From Ruminimicrobiellum sp045223915 (GTDB lineage: Bacteria; Elusimicrobiota; Endomicrobiia; Endomicrobiales; Endomicrobiaceae): a DNA stretch of 64,000 nucleotides. The stretch is from the NCBI GenBank assembly GCA_045223915.1, contig JBGUZU010000033.1, positions 1 to 64,000 of the forward strand, in the 5' to 3' direction. The notes under the pieces are model-generated. The model worked only from the letters and a program-made list of their open reading frames with translations. It had not been told where the DNA came from and searched no databases. Position 1 is the stretch's first letter; each line of letters starts with the position of its first letter. Positions 23,532 to 34,672 of the stretch are shown piece by piece. A program made the translations under genes and the position numbers.

Positions 23532-26500
23532 TTAAGCACATGCAAGCAGTGAATTGATGTTTTCGAACTTAATACTGTTTTCTTCCAACGAAATATCCGT
23601 AATTTGTTGAAGTTGTGCTATAGCCAAAAGTATTCCTTTAAGCTCCAACACTATGTTTTCTTTATTAGAATTGTTCGAATATTCATACTGCATATATAAA
23701 TGAGATATCAAGTCAATCAAATTATCGTAGTTTGTGTTATCGATACCTGCTTCATATAAAACTCTGTATATGTAAGGGAACCAGTTTTGACCGGTTATTT
23801 CATCTATTTCGGAAATATTGATTCTTTTAATATTTCCTTTTGATGTATCGGCAACAATGCTGTCTTCATATTTACTTACAAAATGTTTGCCGTATTCCAA
23901 ATAATCAAAAGAGTTGGCACTTTTTAACAGATCTACCAAACTGAAAAATTTTGTTAAATTCTCGGAATCGTTTACGATATTGTTCATATCAATATACAAT
24001 GTTGTTAATTTTTTGTTTTGTGATAAGTTTGTTAAAAAGTCGTTTATGTCTTCCATCGAAGATAAATCAACTTTTAAGTGGTCTGTTGTTTCCTGTGAAG
24101 TTGTCTTTGATAAACAAATAATATTGTTGTATTTGCTTGTGTCCACCGCTTGAGTTATATCGTCAAAAATTAAAGTAATATCATTTGTTATATTTCTGTG
24201 CATATATGTAATTGTTTGTTGTTGATATAAATCATCGGATAACCCGTTCAATTTAAATCCGTTAATGCCAAACATCTTGTGAAGATTGTTTATTTGGGAA
24301 ACAGTTTGTATCAGCGATGTTTGCGACATATCGATACCGAACACCATTTTAGTGTTTGATTGTTGAGACATGCTCATAATTTTTTGATAACGAATATATG
24401 CTATATATTGCATGTATTGGTTTAGTTCATAATAATAATTCCATTTATCCAAATTTTCCGCTTTTAATTTTTCAACGGTTTCTTCGGTAACTGCTTGATT
24501 GTTTGTAATTAATTCTGCTGTTAAAAATTCCAACTCTTTTTGTAATTCAGGTGTCATATCGGTACAAAATTGTTTGAGCAGTTCATATTCTTGTTTATTC
24601 GATTTTATATACTGTAACAAATTATTCAAGACAAAAATTTTACTGTTATTTAAAGCATTCTTATCGTCCAATAATGTTCTGAATTTATCTAATTCCGAAT
24701 TATTAAGCCTGTCTATTTCGGAAGAAATGTCTAACGAATAAATATTGAACAATTCCGTTCCCTGATGGAAAATGTTTTTTATTATAACACTTTCCGGTTT
24801 AACACTGTTTAACAAATATTCCAACTGTTCCAAAGAAAATTTGTTTATATCTATTTCTGTAACAGTGTTTATATTGGAAAAATCTTTTATCGTCGTTTTT
24901 GTATCAAATATGCTCTTTAACATATCTTGTGCATATTGTTTCGGATTTTTTAAAAATAACGAAAAATCGGAATCTTCAAAAGAGTAATTGTAATTTGATA
25001 CCAATTTAAACAGTAATGATAAATTTACTTTACCATTATCGGATACATTATACTCATCAATCAATGGTGATAAGTTTAAATTTCTTATATCGGTTAACGG
25101 AACACTTGTTGAATTTGTATTTGTAACAATGTTTATATGCCTGATGTTTTGCAAATCCGTATCGGTAAAGAAATCGTCTTTTATAAGTTCCGGAACACTG
25201 AACAATCCGGAATCATCAAAAGACACAATGTAAGAAGTATCTACATTATCTACCATAAAATCGGAATTATCGTATATAGAACTTAATTTGGAATTTGTTT
25301 TTAATTCTTTAATAAAAGATAATGTTGCTCTGCCTATAAACAATTGTTTTCTGAGTTCGTTTTGTTTCGTTTTCTCTTCGGACAAAATTGATTTTATAAA
25401 ATCGGTTTCCGTTACAGAAGAATACATATCAATATCATCAAGTAATACCGGTACAAAAGCAACAACAACATGATTGTTTCCTTTGTTATCGACAATAACA
25501 TCGGAATATACTTTTGCCGGAATCACGGTATTTTCAACAGGAACATTGATAATTACACCTAAATCTTTTTTGTCTTCGGATAACTGATCAAACGACGTTA
25601 TTGCTATGTTTCCGCTGAGTTCGTTGTCGAATGCAAAAAGTTGATGTTTTGAAAACGGTGTCAATTGCGGAACTATTAAAATACCCGACTGTTTTTGAGA
25701 TATAACCATATTTTTTATTGTATCTGCAATTTTGTCTACCGCTTTACCTGCATTGAAATTTTTTAAAGTACTCAACAACGAAATAAAATTTTTATAGAAA
25801 ACACTTCCCAAAATACCGTTTCTTGTTAAAGTGGAATCCTGCGACGATACAACATTAATAAACGTGTCGGAAATTTCATTTTGAAATTCATTGTTAAGTT
25901 GTTCAAATAACCCGTAAAAGAAGTCATCGTATTCTTTTTTTATTTGAGGATTTAAATTCGATATCGGAACTTTTAAAACTTCCAAATAAACAAATATATT
26001 TTCTTTATTCATTAACATTGTTAACGGAGTAAGCAAATGTTGAATTAAATCGATTTTGAATTTTCTGCCTTTATAAGATTGTTCGTATTGTCTTGCTATA
26101 TTCATAAACTTCAACAATAAATCAAAATTTTTATCGTCGCTGAAATTCATACCTATAAGTCCGGCATATGCCGGCATTTGAACAAGCGAAATATTGTCCG
26201 TATCATACATACGACTAAACATATATGCTACGGCAATATTAGATATCTTTTTATAATCGAAATTTCTGTAAAGTTTCTTTAAACGGCTGCTGCCGTCTTG
26301 AGAAAAGTCTGTTTGATCGGTAATCAGTAACGGCAAACTTTGATTTTTCATTTGTTCGTAAGTAACATTTGATGCAACCATTGTTATATTATCCGTTTGT
26401 GATAAGTTACCTAAATACATATATCCCGGATCGGCAATAACTATATTTCCTTTTTGTCCTTTATTTTTTTGTACCATACAAACGGCATTTAATACGGATA

Positions 26501-29500
26501 ATTCTAACGGTGTTGTTTGCTTATCGAGTATTTCCATATCAAGTTGTCTGTTTATTATTTGTGAAGATGTTTCGTTGATATTAATTACAACTATTTTTAA
26601 ATCTCTTAAATCTTTTTGTGTTAGTGACGGATAATCTTTTTCGAATTGTTTTGATTGAATAAAATTAAATACATCCAACAAACTGTTACCGTTACCGTCA
26701 TTTTCCGTAACAAGTGATTCTATCGGAACAGATTGTAAATTACCGAATCTTCTTATATTTCTTATACCTTCATTTAACGATGTTGCCGTGTGCCTGTTTT
26801 TAGAACCGACCATAATTATTAAATCGGGCATTTGTCCGTACGGAACTTTTGCTAATTCGTCTATATGTTTTTGTAACAGCAATTGTCTGTTGGTTTCTAT
26901 TGTATTTCTTTCTTCTTTCCCGGATATATTTTTTTTACTTATAATTAAAGTTTTTAAAAATCCTATCATGATGGAAAGCCAATGCAAACTTACCGTTAAA
27001 CCTACACCGGTAAAAAACGATATAACAAAATTGTGTAAATAAAACGAGCCTGAAATTACGGATGTTGCAACTTTTTGTATAAATATAACCAACGGTAAAA
27101 ACCTTGCCAACATTTTTCTGTCTTTCCAACTTTCTGTAATACCTAAATAAAAATAATTAGGACTTTCTTTTTCTTTAAAAAACGAATCCACTGTTTCTTC
27201 GATTTTATCGTCGTAGAAACCGTTTATTATTTCGTTACCTATATTTTTTACCGCTGCAATAGATTTTAAAAATCTTCTCTTTGACAAAAATATTCCGGTT
27301 TGTATACCGTATATATTTCTTACAACAGACATTAACCCTATTTGTTCCAAAAAGTACAGTCTGTTTCCTTTGGAAATTCTGTATCCGTACAATATTTCCA
27401 AACTTACCAAATAATTTAATGCTTTATAATATTGAATGGCATATTCTCCCATCTTTTCCAATATTTCTATTTCCGGTCTTAACTTATCCTGCTCCTGTTT
27501 TGTCAGTGCCGAATACAATTTTATCGTATCGTTATAAAAAGAAATGAAATCTTGTAATTGAGATATAATAACATCTTTATTTGTTCCTTTTAATACGGTA
27601 GGATTAAAATTTGTTTTTTCTATTATTTCGGTAGCATTGGTTATTATGTTGTCTATAGACTCTTTTGTAATGGAATTTGTTTTTAAAATTTCAAACCAAT
27701 TTTTTAAATGTCCGTTAGTTTCTTGTTCCGTAATTTCCATATCGGAAACAAATCCGTATCTTATACCTTTATATTCTTTCGGTTCATCTTCAACGTTGAA
27801 TTTCTCTAAATAATCTATAAACTGTAATAATTGCAACTGCAAATCGGATCTTCCGGCAAGTAATATATAAAGTTGTCTGCTGTTATTTAAAATAGGACTT
27901 ATTAATCTCAAATCACAGTTATCTTTATATTGATGTAACAATGTTAATGTTGAATCCAACAATTCTTTATTCTCTTTTGATGCATTCTTTGCCAACTTAG
28001 CATAAAATTTTTCCAACTGTGAAATTTTATTTATATCGTAAGCAAAAAAGTCCATAGACTCTTTTATGGAATTTTGCCCGTCCAACTCATTTTCTATTTC
28101 TTTTTTCTTTTCGTTATAAAACTTATCATTTTGCCCTATACCGATTCCTGCCCTGTGTAAGAAAATTGAAAGGCCTAATCCGCTCATTAATGAAATTACC
28201 GCTGCCGAAATCGTTGCAACAGTAAACGATGATGTACTTAATGCCGCTATTATTGAAGTTGCGAAAGACTGTAACCCGATAGATAACGACAAAAATCTTT
28301 GAACGGCTCTTCTGCTTCCCCACTCTTTTTGTATACCTACGGATGTTTTTTCTTTAGGGTTTTCAACATTTGTTATAAACGATTCTATATCGTTTTTAAG
28401 TACCGGAAACGAATATAACGAATCTATTAAAAAGTTTCCCGAAGAATATACCGTTGCAAGTTGTTCTCTTACATTTTGTTTGGATTTTTTTATACCTCTT
28501 GTGAACCCGAAAATAAGTCTGTTTAACGGCATTAGTTTGGATTTTTCAAAAAAAGAACTTTTGGGGAATATATAACTTCCCAAAGTGGCCAAATTCGTAG
28601 TATAATCCAACAATCTCAAATATTCTATGGTGTAATGCTGCATAGACAAAAAACTTATTTTTAAATTCTCTAAATACGTTTGTTCTATTCTGTTTTTATT
28701 TAAAACTTTTTCGTCGTTAATTTGGGCAATAGTGTTACTTATGATATCGGATATATACCTGTAAAGTTTTGCCGTATTTTTATTTTCTAAATTATATAAT
28801 TCGTTTTGAGCGGGAGTAGTTCTGAAAATTTCTATTAAAGTATCGTATACCTGCTCGTAATCCGCAGATGAATCCAAGCGTTTATCTTGAATTTGCGATA
28901 ACATTTTATATGCTCTCGATAATGCATTATCTTCATCAAAAGTTTCGGTTATCACAACTTGTTTTTGCTTTATTGCGGATTTTGTATCTTGTTTTATATG
29001 TTGATATTGTTTTGATTTAAAAATGTCGGACAATTTATTAATGAGTTGCCTTGTAAAATTTCTGCTGTATAAAGATTTCGATTGATGGTATACTCCGAAC
29101 TTCATTTCCTGGATTAAACTGCTGTTTTGGTAATAGTTACCTATTCTATCGGCAAAATCAATAAACAAATCTCTGTCTTTTGCGGATGCCGTCTTTGCAA
29201 AATATGAACTTACATTTTGTTTGTTTTTAAGTCTTATAAACGGAACAAATATATGTTGAAACAAATGTGTTTTTTCCGACAAATTGTTAAGGCTGTTTCC
29301 GTATTCCGATATAAAATTAAAAAATTCTTTATATTTTGTTTCATCGTCAAAACTTATAAGAACATTACCGGTAGCGATTTCGAACTGTCTCATTCTGTTA
29401 TTATCGAAATTATAAAAGTTTCTGTGTTCTATACCTTTTCTTTCAACAACATCCGAAATATTTTCAGGTGTAAAACCGTAATAAATTTCTTCCAAAGTGC

Positions 29501-31973
29501 TGGGATAATCTTTAATTATCAACGAATGTCTGTGATGTTGAATTTCTTCCATATTAACTGCCGATGATATAAAAGTAATATCTTCCGTCGGAAGCATGTT
29601 TCCTATATATATACTTTGCGGATCTATAACCGCAATACCGCCGTCTGTTTTAAATTTATGACATGCTCTTATACCGTTGAGTACCGCCAATTCCAAAGGA
29701 GTTATATTTCTTCCGTTAAATTTGATAGGAAGGTCTTTTCTTGCTATGTTTTCTTTTTCGTTTGTATCTATATCTATTACTACCGAAGTTAAATCTTTAA
29801 AACTTTTACCGAAATTAGAAGATTTTAAATATTCCATTGATTTTATAAAACCGTCGGCGGTTCCGGCTTGTTTTTTCATTATGTATTGTATTTGTGTGTT
29901 TTGAAAACTCGGATGAGTTTTGATATCTGCCAATACTTGTTCACAAAAAGCTTTATCTTGTTCACTGCTTACGGAAATTACTATAACGTCCGGCATTTTT
30001 TGGTTTAAACTGTTAAGTGTTCTTTGATACTCATTTTTTATTATTCTTTCGTTCAATAATCTTCTTGATATATATTGTGAAGATAAAGAAGAAATGTCTG
30101 TAAATGTGTTTATTCCGCTAAACAGTTGCCTTATACTTTTTGTTTTTTGTGATATAAAAACTTTTATATTTGAATATATGTCGTGCAACTTCCACACAAT
30201 ATTGGAAACAGTACTTTTTTTACGGCTGTTATCTTCTTTTTTATATCTCGTTTTTGGATTTAATATATCATCTATCGGAACGGAACCTAAATACATTGTT
30301 TCGTTTACAATTTCAAATTCCAAATCTATTTTGTTATCCGATAACCATTTTCTGATTGCCTGCTTTTGTCGGAAAAAATCTATACCGGAAGTTGTCATGG
30401 AACCGGACCATTTTTTTATTATGGAAGCAATTGTAGAAACATCAGCCTGTACCAGAACAGTAGGCGGTGCCAAAGCATTTTTGTAAACAACATTTTCTGT
30501 TCTTACAAGTTCGTTATCAAAATCGGTTAATTGTTCAACTCTCGGTATAACAGACAACACGGAAACATTTTGATGTTTCAATATGTCTGTAAGTTCATTA
30601 TGAAAGCCGCCTACAACAACAATGTTTACAGAATCAATGTTTCTTAAATTTTCTATTATATTTGTTTCCGTTACTTCTATATTATCATTGTCGGAAATAC
30701 TAATTAACGATTTTATATTGCTGTAAAAAATCTTGTTTCTTTGTTCGTTTGTTAAATGATAATTTTTCAAATCTTCATCTTTTAAAATATCGTTTATTAT
30801 CTTTAGTGATTGATTATCCAAATATTTTATTGATATGTTATATAAGTAGTCTTTATTCTGTTCAAAATATTTGTATTGATTGTACGATATGGATAACCTT
30901 GCATATTCCGACAAAATATATATAAATTTATCCACTAATATTAATTCTTTTTCATTATAATCAACAAATTTGTCCAAGATAAAATTTTCAAGGGTTTCAG
31001 TTTGTTGTATGAGTGCATAAAAGTTAACAGCGGTTATTGTTTCAATGTTATTAAAGTATAAGACGAGAGGTTCATATTTTAACAATGTTTCCGGTGAACT
31101 GTTTTTTATAATATTGAACATTAAATTCAATTTTTCTTCAGTGTTTACATCTATATTTTTTAAAAGAGTGGTAATTTGCATATAATTTTGGTAAGGCATT
31201 TGATTTTTTATATCATTAAATAAACGAGATAAATCTTTCGATATATTTTTTTTATTTTTATATTTTGTTACTGAAATAAATTTGTTAATTTCCGAATAAA
31301 GACTTAAATCGATATTATTCTTCTTACAAAATTCATACAAATTTGTAATTCTCTGTTCAAAATTAATATCTTGTGAAAACAAAGAAAATAATTGAGGTTT
31401 TGAAAAATATATTCTGCTTTTTACAAAAGAATTATAAACTTTGTCTGTTTCCTGTAAATATTTATTTTTCAACAATAAGTTCTGTTCAATATTTTTGTTA
31501 TATACATCCCAATTTTCAAGTCCGTACAAGTTGTGTAAATCGTTTTTTATTATAAAAGATTCCGCACCTGAAATTTTTCCGTCATACAATAAATCATTTG
31601 TTATATTATCAATAAATTGTTTGTTTTCTATTGAAGAAAATAATTTCGTGGATATTTGTTTATTGGGAGCACCTTCTATTATTATTTTATTTATTTTTGA
31701 ATTATTGGAAATAAACTTTATAATTTTTTCTATATTTTGTTGAACTTTCGAATTGTTATGTAAATCGTGTATTACCACAACTAACGGAGTATCTTTTTTA
31801 TAAATATTTTCTGTTATTTGTGCATATTCCGATAATGTGTCGTATTTTGTAACAATTTCATTATTGTTATATTTATACGGCAACGGAAATACCCCTGTAT
31901 TGGCAAAGGCACCGCCTAATACATTAGTTAAAAGAAAACAAACTAGTGTAAAAACAGATAAAACTCTAATCAT
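23532..31973 (-). CDS. giant secreted multidomain protein (2813 residues) with Tiki/ChaN-like N-terminus
   Basis: One uninterrupted frame. Signal peptide ~1-25. Residues ~45-490 resemble TraB/ChaN/Tiki-type or erythromycin-esterase-like folds (VVVIHDLHNN, KIIIEGAP, KISGAESF, later VVVGGFHNEL); such modules open giant proteins in Elusimicrobiota/Omnitrophota relatives. A module A at ~659-912 (PDVIVIS, TPLELAVLN, IDPQSIYIGN) recurs at ~1714-1990 (PDLIIMV, TPLELSVLN, ADPGYMYLGN). A hydrophobic module B with two or three membrane segments at ~1215-1280 (RFLSLSIGLQSFATSIIAA) recurs at ~1615-1685 (RFLPLVIFIQKVATSVISG). The order is A-B-B-A. The C-terminal ~800 residues are unrecognised. Function is unknown; an envelope-located or secreted effector-like role is conjecture. 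It converges on ccdA with a 2-bp gap. Confidence 0.85.
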   Translation of the reverse strand: MIRVLSVFTLVCFLLTNVLGGAFANTGVFPLPYKYNNNEIVTKYDTLSEYAQITENIYKKDTPLVVVIHDLHNNSKVQQNIEKIIKFISNNSKINKIIIEGAPNKQISTKLFSSIENKQFIDNITNDLLYDGKISGAESFIIKNDLHNLYGLENWDVYNKNIEQNLLLKNKYLQETDKVYNSFVKSRIYFSKPQLFSLFSQDINFEQRITNLYEFCKKNNIDLSLYSEINKFISVTKYKNKKNISKDLSRLFNDIKNQMPYQNYMQITTLLKNIDVNTEEKLNLMFNIIKNSSPETLLKYEPLVLYFNNIETITAVNFYALIQQTETLENFILDKFVDYNEKELILVDKFIYILSEYARLSISYNQYKYFEQNKDYLYNISIKYLDNQSLKIINDILKDEDLKNYHLTNEQRNKIFYSNIKSLISISDNDNIEVTETNIIENLRNIDSVNIVVVGGFHNELTDILKHQNVSVLSVIPRVEQLTDFDNELVRTENVVYKNALAPPTVLVQADVSTIASIIKKWSGSMTTSGIDFFRQKQAIRKWLSDNKIDLEFEIVNETMYLGSVPIDDILNPKTRYKKEDNSRKKSTVSNIVWKLHDIYSNIKVFISQKTKSIRQLFSGINTFTDISSLSSQYISRRLLNERIIKNEYQRTLNSLNQKMPDVIVISVSSEQDKAFCEQVLADIKTHPSFQNTQIQYIMKKQAGTADGFIKSMEYLKSSNFGKSFKDLTSVVIDIDTNEKENIARKDLPIKFNGRNITPLELAVLNGIRACHKFKTDGGIAVIDPQSIYIGNMLPTEDITFISSAVNMEEIQHHRHSLIIKDYPSTLEEIYYGFTPENISDVVERKGIEHRNFYNFDNNRMRQFEIATGNVLISFDDETKYKEFFNFISEYGNSLNNLSEKTHLFQHIFVPFIRLKNKQNVSSYFAKTASAKDRDLFIDFADRIGNYYQNSSLIQEMKFGVYHQSKSLYSRNFTRQLINKLSDIFKSKQYQHIKQDTKSAIKQKQVVITETFDEDNALSRAYKMLSQIQDKRLDSSADYEQVYDTLIEIFRTTPAQNELYNLENKNTAKLYRYISDIISNTIAQINDEKVLNKNRIEQTYLENLKISFLSMQHYTIEYLRLLDYTTNLATLGSYIFPKSSFFEKSKLMPLNRLIFGFTRGIKKSKQNVREQLATVYSSGNFLIDSLYSFPVLKNDIESFITNVENPKEKTSVGIQKEWGSRRAVQRFLSLSIGLQSFATSIIAALSTSSFTVATISAAVISLMSGLGLSIFLHRAGIGIGQNDKFYNEKKKEIENELDGQNSIKESMDFFAYDINKISQLEKFYAKLAKNASKENKELLDSTLTLLHQYKDNCDLRLISPILNNSRQLYILLAGRSDLQLQLLQFIDYLEKFNVEDEPKEYKGIRYGFVSDMEITEQETNGHLKNWFEILKTNSITKESIDNIITNATEIIEKTNFNPTVLKGTNKDVIISQLQDFISFYNDTIKLYSALTKQEQDKLRPEIEILEKMGEYAIQYYKALNYLVSLEILYGYRISKGNRLYFLEQIGLMSVVRNIYGIQTGIFLSKRRFLKSIAAVKNIGNEIINGFYDDKIEETVDSFFKEKESPNYFYLGITESWKDRKMLARFLPLVIFIQKVATSVISGSFYLHNFVISFFTGVGLTVSLHWLSIMIGFLKTLIISKKNISGKEERNTIETNRQLLLQKHIDELAKVPYGQMPDLIIMVGSKNRHTATSLNEGIRNIRRFGNLQSVPIESLVTENDGNGNSLLDVFNFIQSKQFEKDYPSLTQKDLRDLKIVVININETSSQIINRQLDMEILDKQTTPLELSVLNAVCMVQKNKGQKGNIVIADPGYMYLGNLSQTDNITMVASNVTYEQMKNQSLPLLITDQTDFSQDGSSRLKKLYRNFDYKKISNIAVAYMFSRMYDTDNISLVQMPAYAGLIGMNFSDDKNFDLLLKFMNIARQYEQSYKGRKFKIDLIQHLLTPLTMLMNKENIFVYLEVLKVPISNLNPQIKKEYDDFFYGLFEQLNNEFQNEISDTFINVVSSQDSTLTRNGILGSVFYKNFISLLSTLKNFNAGKAVDKIADTIKNMVISQKQSGILIVPQLTPFSKHQLFAFDNELSGNIAITSFDQLSEDKKDLGVIINVPVENTVIPAKVYSDVIVDNKGNNHVVVAFVPVLLDDIDMYSSVTETDFIKSILSEEKTKQNELRKQLFIGRATLSFIKELKTNSKLSSIYDNSDFMVDNVDTSYIVSFDDSGLFSVPELIKDDFFTDTDLQNIRHINIVTNTNSTSVPLTDIRNLNLSPLIDEYNVSDNGKVNLSLLFKLVSNYNYSFEDSDFSLFLKNPKQYAQDMLKSIFDTKTTIKDFSNINTVTEIDINKFSLEQLEYLLNSVKPESVIIKNIFHQGTELFNIYSLDISSEIDRLNNSELDKFRTLLDDKNALNNSKIFVLNNLLQYIKSNKQEYELLKQFCTDMTPELQKELEFLTAELITNNQAVTEETVEKLKAENLDKWNYYYELNQYMQYIAYIRYQKIMSMSQQSNTKMVFGIDMSQTSLIQTVSQINNLHKMFGINGFKLNGLSDDLYQQQTITYMHRNITNDITLIFDDITQAVDTSKYNNIICLSKTTSQETTDHLKVDLSSMEDINDFLTNLSQNKKLTTLYIDMNNIVNDSENLTKFFSLVDLLKSANSFDYLEYGKHFVSKYEDSIVADTSKGNIKRINISEIDEITGQNWFPYIYRVLYEAGIDNTNYDNLIDLISHLYMQYEYSNNSNKENIVLELKGILLAIAQLQQITDISLEENSIKFENINSLLACA

Positions 31974-32019
31974 AATATACTATTAAAGTATAATACATTT
32001 TCTTATTGATAACAATCTT

Positions 32020-32064
32020 TTAAAATAAAAAGAGAGATGATATTTTTATCTCTCATCTCTCTTT
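32020..32064 (-). terminator. rho-independent terminator after gyrA
   Basis: A 12-bp stem AAAGAGAGATGA (32029-32040) / TCATCTCTCTTT (32053-32064). On the minus strand it is followed by TTTATTTT. It lies 30 bp past the gyrA stop and closes the dnaA-gyrA block. Confidence 0.8.
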
Positions 32065-32095
32065 AGTTTTATTTTAAAAATAATAGAAATATCTA

Positions 32096-34642
32096 TTATT
32101 TTTCAGGTTTTGTTTCTTGTGCGGCTTGTTCCAACTCTGTAGGTTTTGTTTCCTCTTCTTCGGCTTCTTCACCTACCACCGTTGCTACTGATGCAACTTT
32201 ATCGCCTTCTTCAAGTCTTACAAGTCTTACACCTTGTGTGTTTCTTCCGATAACGGAAATTTTGTCCACCTTACTTCTTATTGTTATACCGTGTTCGGTT
32301 ATAAGCATTATTTGACCTTCGTTTGCTTTTCCGATATATATAACATTTCCGTTTCTTTCGGAAGTTTGCATATTTATAACACCTTTTCCGCCTCTCTTTT
32401 GTAATCTGTATTTACCTACTTCGGTTCTCTTACCATATCCGTTTTCGGCTACAGATACAAACACATCTTCAGGTGAAAATACTTCCATACCTATAACTTC
32501 ATCATCTTTTTCAAGTGATATACCTCTTACACCCTGGCCTGCTCTTCCGATAGCTCTAACATCCTGTTCTTTGAATCTTATAGCAATACCTTTCTTTGTA
32601 GCTATAACTACTTCAGGATTTTTCTCTATCTTCTTAACATCCATCAATATATCGCCGTCTTCCAATTTTATTGCTATAATTCCGCCTCTTCTCGGGTTGG
32701 CAAATTCCGATAATGCTATTTTCTTTATTGTTCCTTTTCTTGTGCACATTAACAAATATTCGTCTTTAATGTCTTTCGGATTAAACGATCTTATAGGAAT
32801 TGAAGCCGTAATCTTTTCATCCGGACTTGATAACTGGATTATGTTAACTATAGCTTTACCCTTGGATGTTCTTGTTCCTTCAGGAATTTCGTATACTCTA
32901 GACCAATACAATCTTCCTCTTGTGGTAAACGACAACAAGTAAGCATGTGTAGATGTTACAAACATTTTTGCAACAAAATCATCTTCTTTTGTTGTCATAC
33001 CTACAACACCTCTGCCGCCTCTTGCTTGAACTCTGTATGTATTTACAGGTATTCTCTTAATGTATCCTGCATTTGATACGGTAACTACAACTTCTTCTTC
33101 TTGAATTAAATCTTCAATGTTGAAGTCTTCCGCATCTGCAGTTAAATGAGTTCTTCTCTTGTCACCGTATTTCTCTTTTAACTGTAACAATTCGTCTTTA
33201 ATTATTGCCAAAACTTTTTTGGGATCTTCCAAAATAGATTTTAATCTTTCGATATTTTTTATAACTTCTATATATTCTTCATCTATTTTCTTTCTTTCAA
33301 GACCTGTCAACTGTTGCAATTTCATATCGAGAATTGCTTGTGCCTGAAGTTTTGATAATCTGAATCTTTCCATCAAGTTAATTCTTGCAGTGTCGGTATC
33401 GGGGGATTGTCTTATTGTTTTTACTACGGCATCCAAATTATCGATTGCAATTTTCAAACCTTCCAAAATGTGAGCTCTTGCTTCCGCTTTTTTAAGTTCG
33501 AATTTTGTTCTTCTTACAACGATAACTTTTCTGTGCTCTACGAAATGGTAAAGCATTTCTTTAATATTTAAAACTTTCGGTTTGTTGTTAACAAGTGCAA
33601 GCATTATAACACCGAAACTTGTTTGCATTTGTGTATGTTTAAACAATTGGTTTAATACAACCTGAGCATTTGCATCTCTTTTAAGTTCGATAACAACTCT
33701 CATACCGTGTCTGTCGGTTTCATCTCTTAAATCGGAAATACCGTCTATCTTTTTATCTTTTACAAGGTTTGCTATCGATGTGATAAGCATAGCTTTGTTT
33801 ACTTGATAAGGAAGTTCGGTAATAATGATAGCTTCTCTTCCGCCTTTCATTTCTTCGATTTCGGTTTTGGCTCTCATTTTTACGGAACCGCGACCTGTTT
33901 CCATATAATCTTTAATTCCGGCTTTACCTAAAATTAAAGCTGCTGTAGGAAAATCAGGACCTTTGATATATTTCATTATTTCGGATATTGAAATTTCAGG
34001 ATCATCTATAAAAGCGATTGTTCCGTCTATAACTTCAGACAAATTGTGTGTAGGAATATTTGTTGCCATACCTACTGCGATACCTGATGAACCGTTTATT
34101 AAAAGTTCAGGTAACTTTGTAGGAAGTATTAAAGGTTCCTGTAACGAACCGTCATAGTTCGGAATATAATCTATTGTGTCTTTATCTATATCGGCAAGCA
34201 TTTCATCTGCGATATAGTCCATTCTTACTTCGGTGTACCTCATAGCTGCCGGATCATCACCGTCAACACTACCGAAGTTTCCCTGACCGTCTACAAGAGG
34301 ATATCTCATAGAAAAGTCTTGAACCATTCTTACGAGTGCATCATATACCGAAGAATCTCCGTGCGGATGATATTTACCGAGCACATCACCCACGATTCTG
34401 GCGGATTTTTTGTAAGGTGTATTTCTTCTTACACCCATTTCTTTCATTGCATACAAAATTCTTCTGTGAACCGGTTTTAAACCGTCTCTTACATCCGGCA
34501 AAGCTCTACCTACAATAACACTCATTGCATAATCTATGTAAGATGATTTCATTTCATCTTGAAGATTGGTGGGAAGAATTCCCGGATTTATAACTACCTC
34601 TTTTTCTTCCGTTGGTTTGTTTAAGTCTTTATCTTCTGCCAT
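32096..34642 (-). CDS. gyrA: DNA gyrase subunit A
   Basis: 848 residues. Type IIA topoisomerase breakage-reunion subunit, cytoplasmic. The active-site tyrosine is Tyr136 in DPAAMRYTEVR. The quinolone-determining region HPHGDSSVYDALVRM keeps Ser97 and Asp101 (equivalents of E. coli Ser83 and Asp87), the drug-sensitive residues. C-terminal beta-pinwheel repeats include the GyrA box QARGGRGV. The tail is acidic, Glu/Thr-rich. It lies 30 bp after gyrB in the same direction. Confidence 0.98.
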   Translation of the reverse strand: MAEDKDLNKPTEEKEVVINPGILPTNLQDEMKSSYIDYAMSVIVGRALPDVRDGLKPVHRRILYAMKEMGVRRNTPYKKSARIVGDVLGKYHPHGDSSVYDALVRMVQDFSMRYPLVDGQGNFGSVDGDDPAAMRYTEVRMDYIADEMLADIDKDTIDYIPNYDGSLQEPLILPTKLPELLINGSSGIAVGMATNIPTHNLSEVIDGTIAFIDDPEISISEIMKYIKGPDFPTAALILGKAGIKDYMETGRGSVKMRAKTEIEEMKGGREAIIITELPYQVNKAMLITSIANLVKDKKIDGISDLRDETDRHGMRVVIELKRDANAQVVLNQLFKHTQMQTSFGVIMLALVNNKPKVLNIKEMLYHFVEHRKVIVVRRTKFELKKAEARAHILEGLKIAIDNLDAVVKTIRQSPDTDTARINLMERFRLSKLQAQAILDMKLQQLTGLERKKIDEEYIEVIKNIERLKSILEDPKKVLAIIKDELLQLKEKYGDKRRTHLTADAEDFNIEDLIQEEEVVVTVSNAGYIKRIPVNTYRVQARGGRGVVGMTTKEDDFVAKMFVTSTHAYLLSFTTRGRLYWSRVYEIPEGTRTSKGKAIVNIIQLSSPDEKITASIPIRSFNPKDIKDEYLLMCTRKGTIKKIALSEFANPRRGGIIAIKLEDGDILMDVKKIEKNPEVVIATKKGIAIRFKEQDVRAIGRAGQGVRGISLEKDDEVIGMEVFSPEDVFVSVAENGYGKRTEVGKYRLQKRGGKGVINMQTSERNGNVIYIGKANEGQIMLITEHGITIRSKVDKISVIGRNTQGVRLVRLEEGDKVASVATVVGEEAEEEETKPTELEQAAQETKPEK

Positions 34643-34672
34643 TATATTAACCCCTTCTTATAAATTCCTAAA

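Noticed and set aside
30094..30486. Plus-strand open frames inside the giant-protein region
   Set aside because: Shadows of the 2813-residue frame; the giant frame has a signal peptide, a consistent codon pattern and internal protein repeats, these do not.
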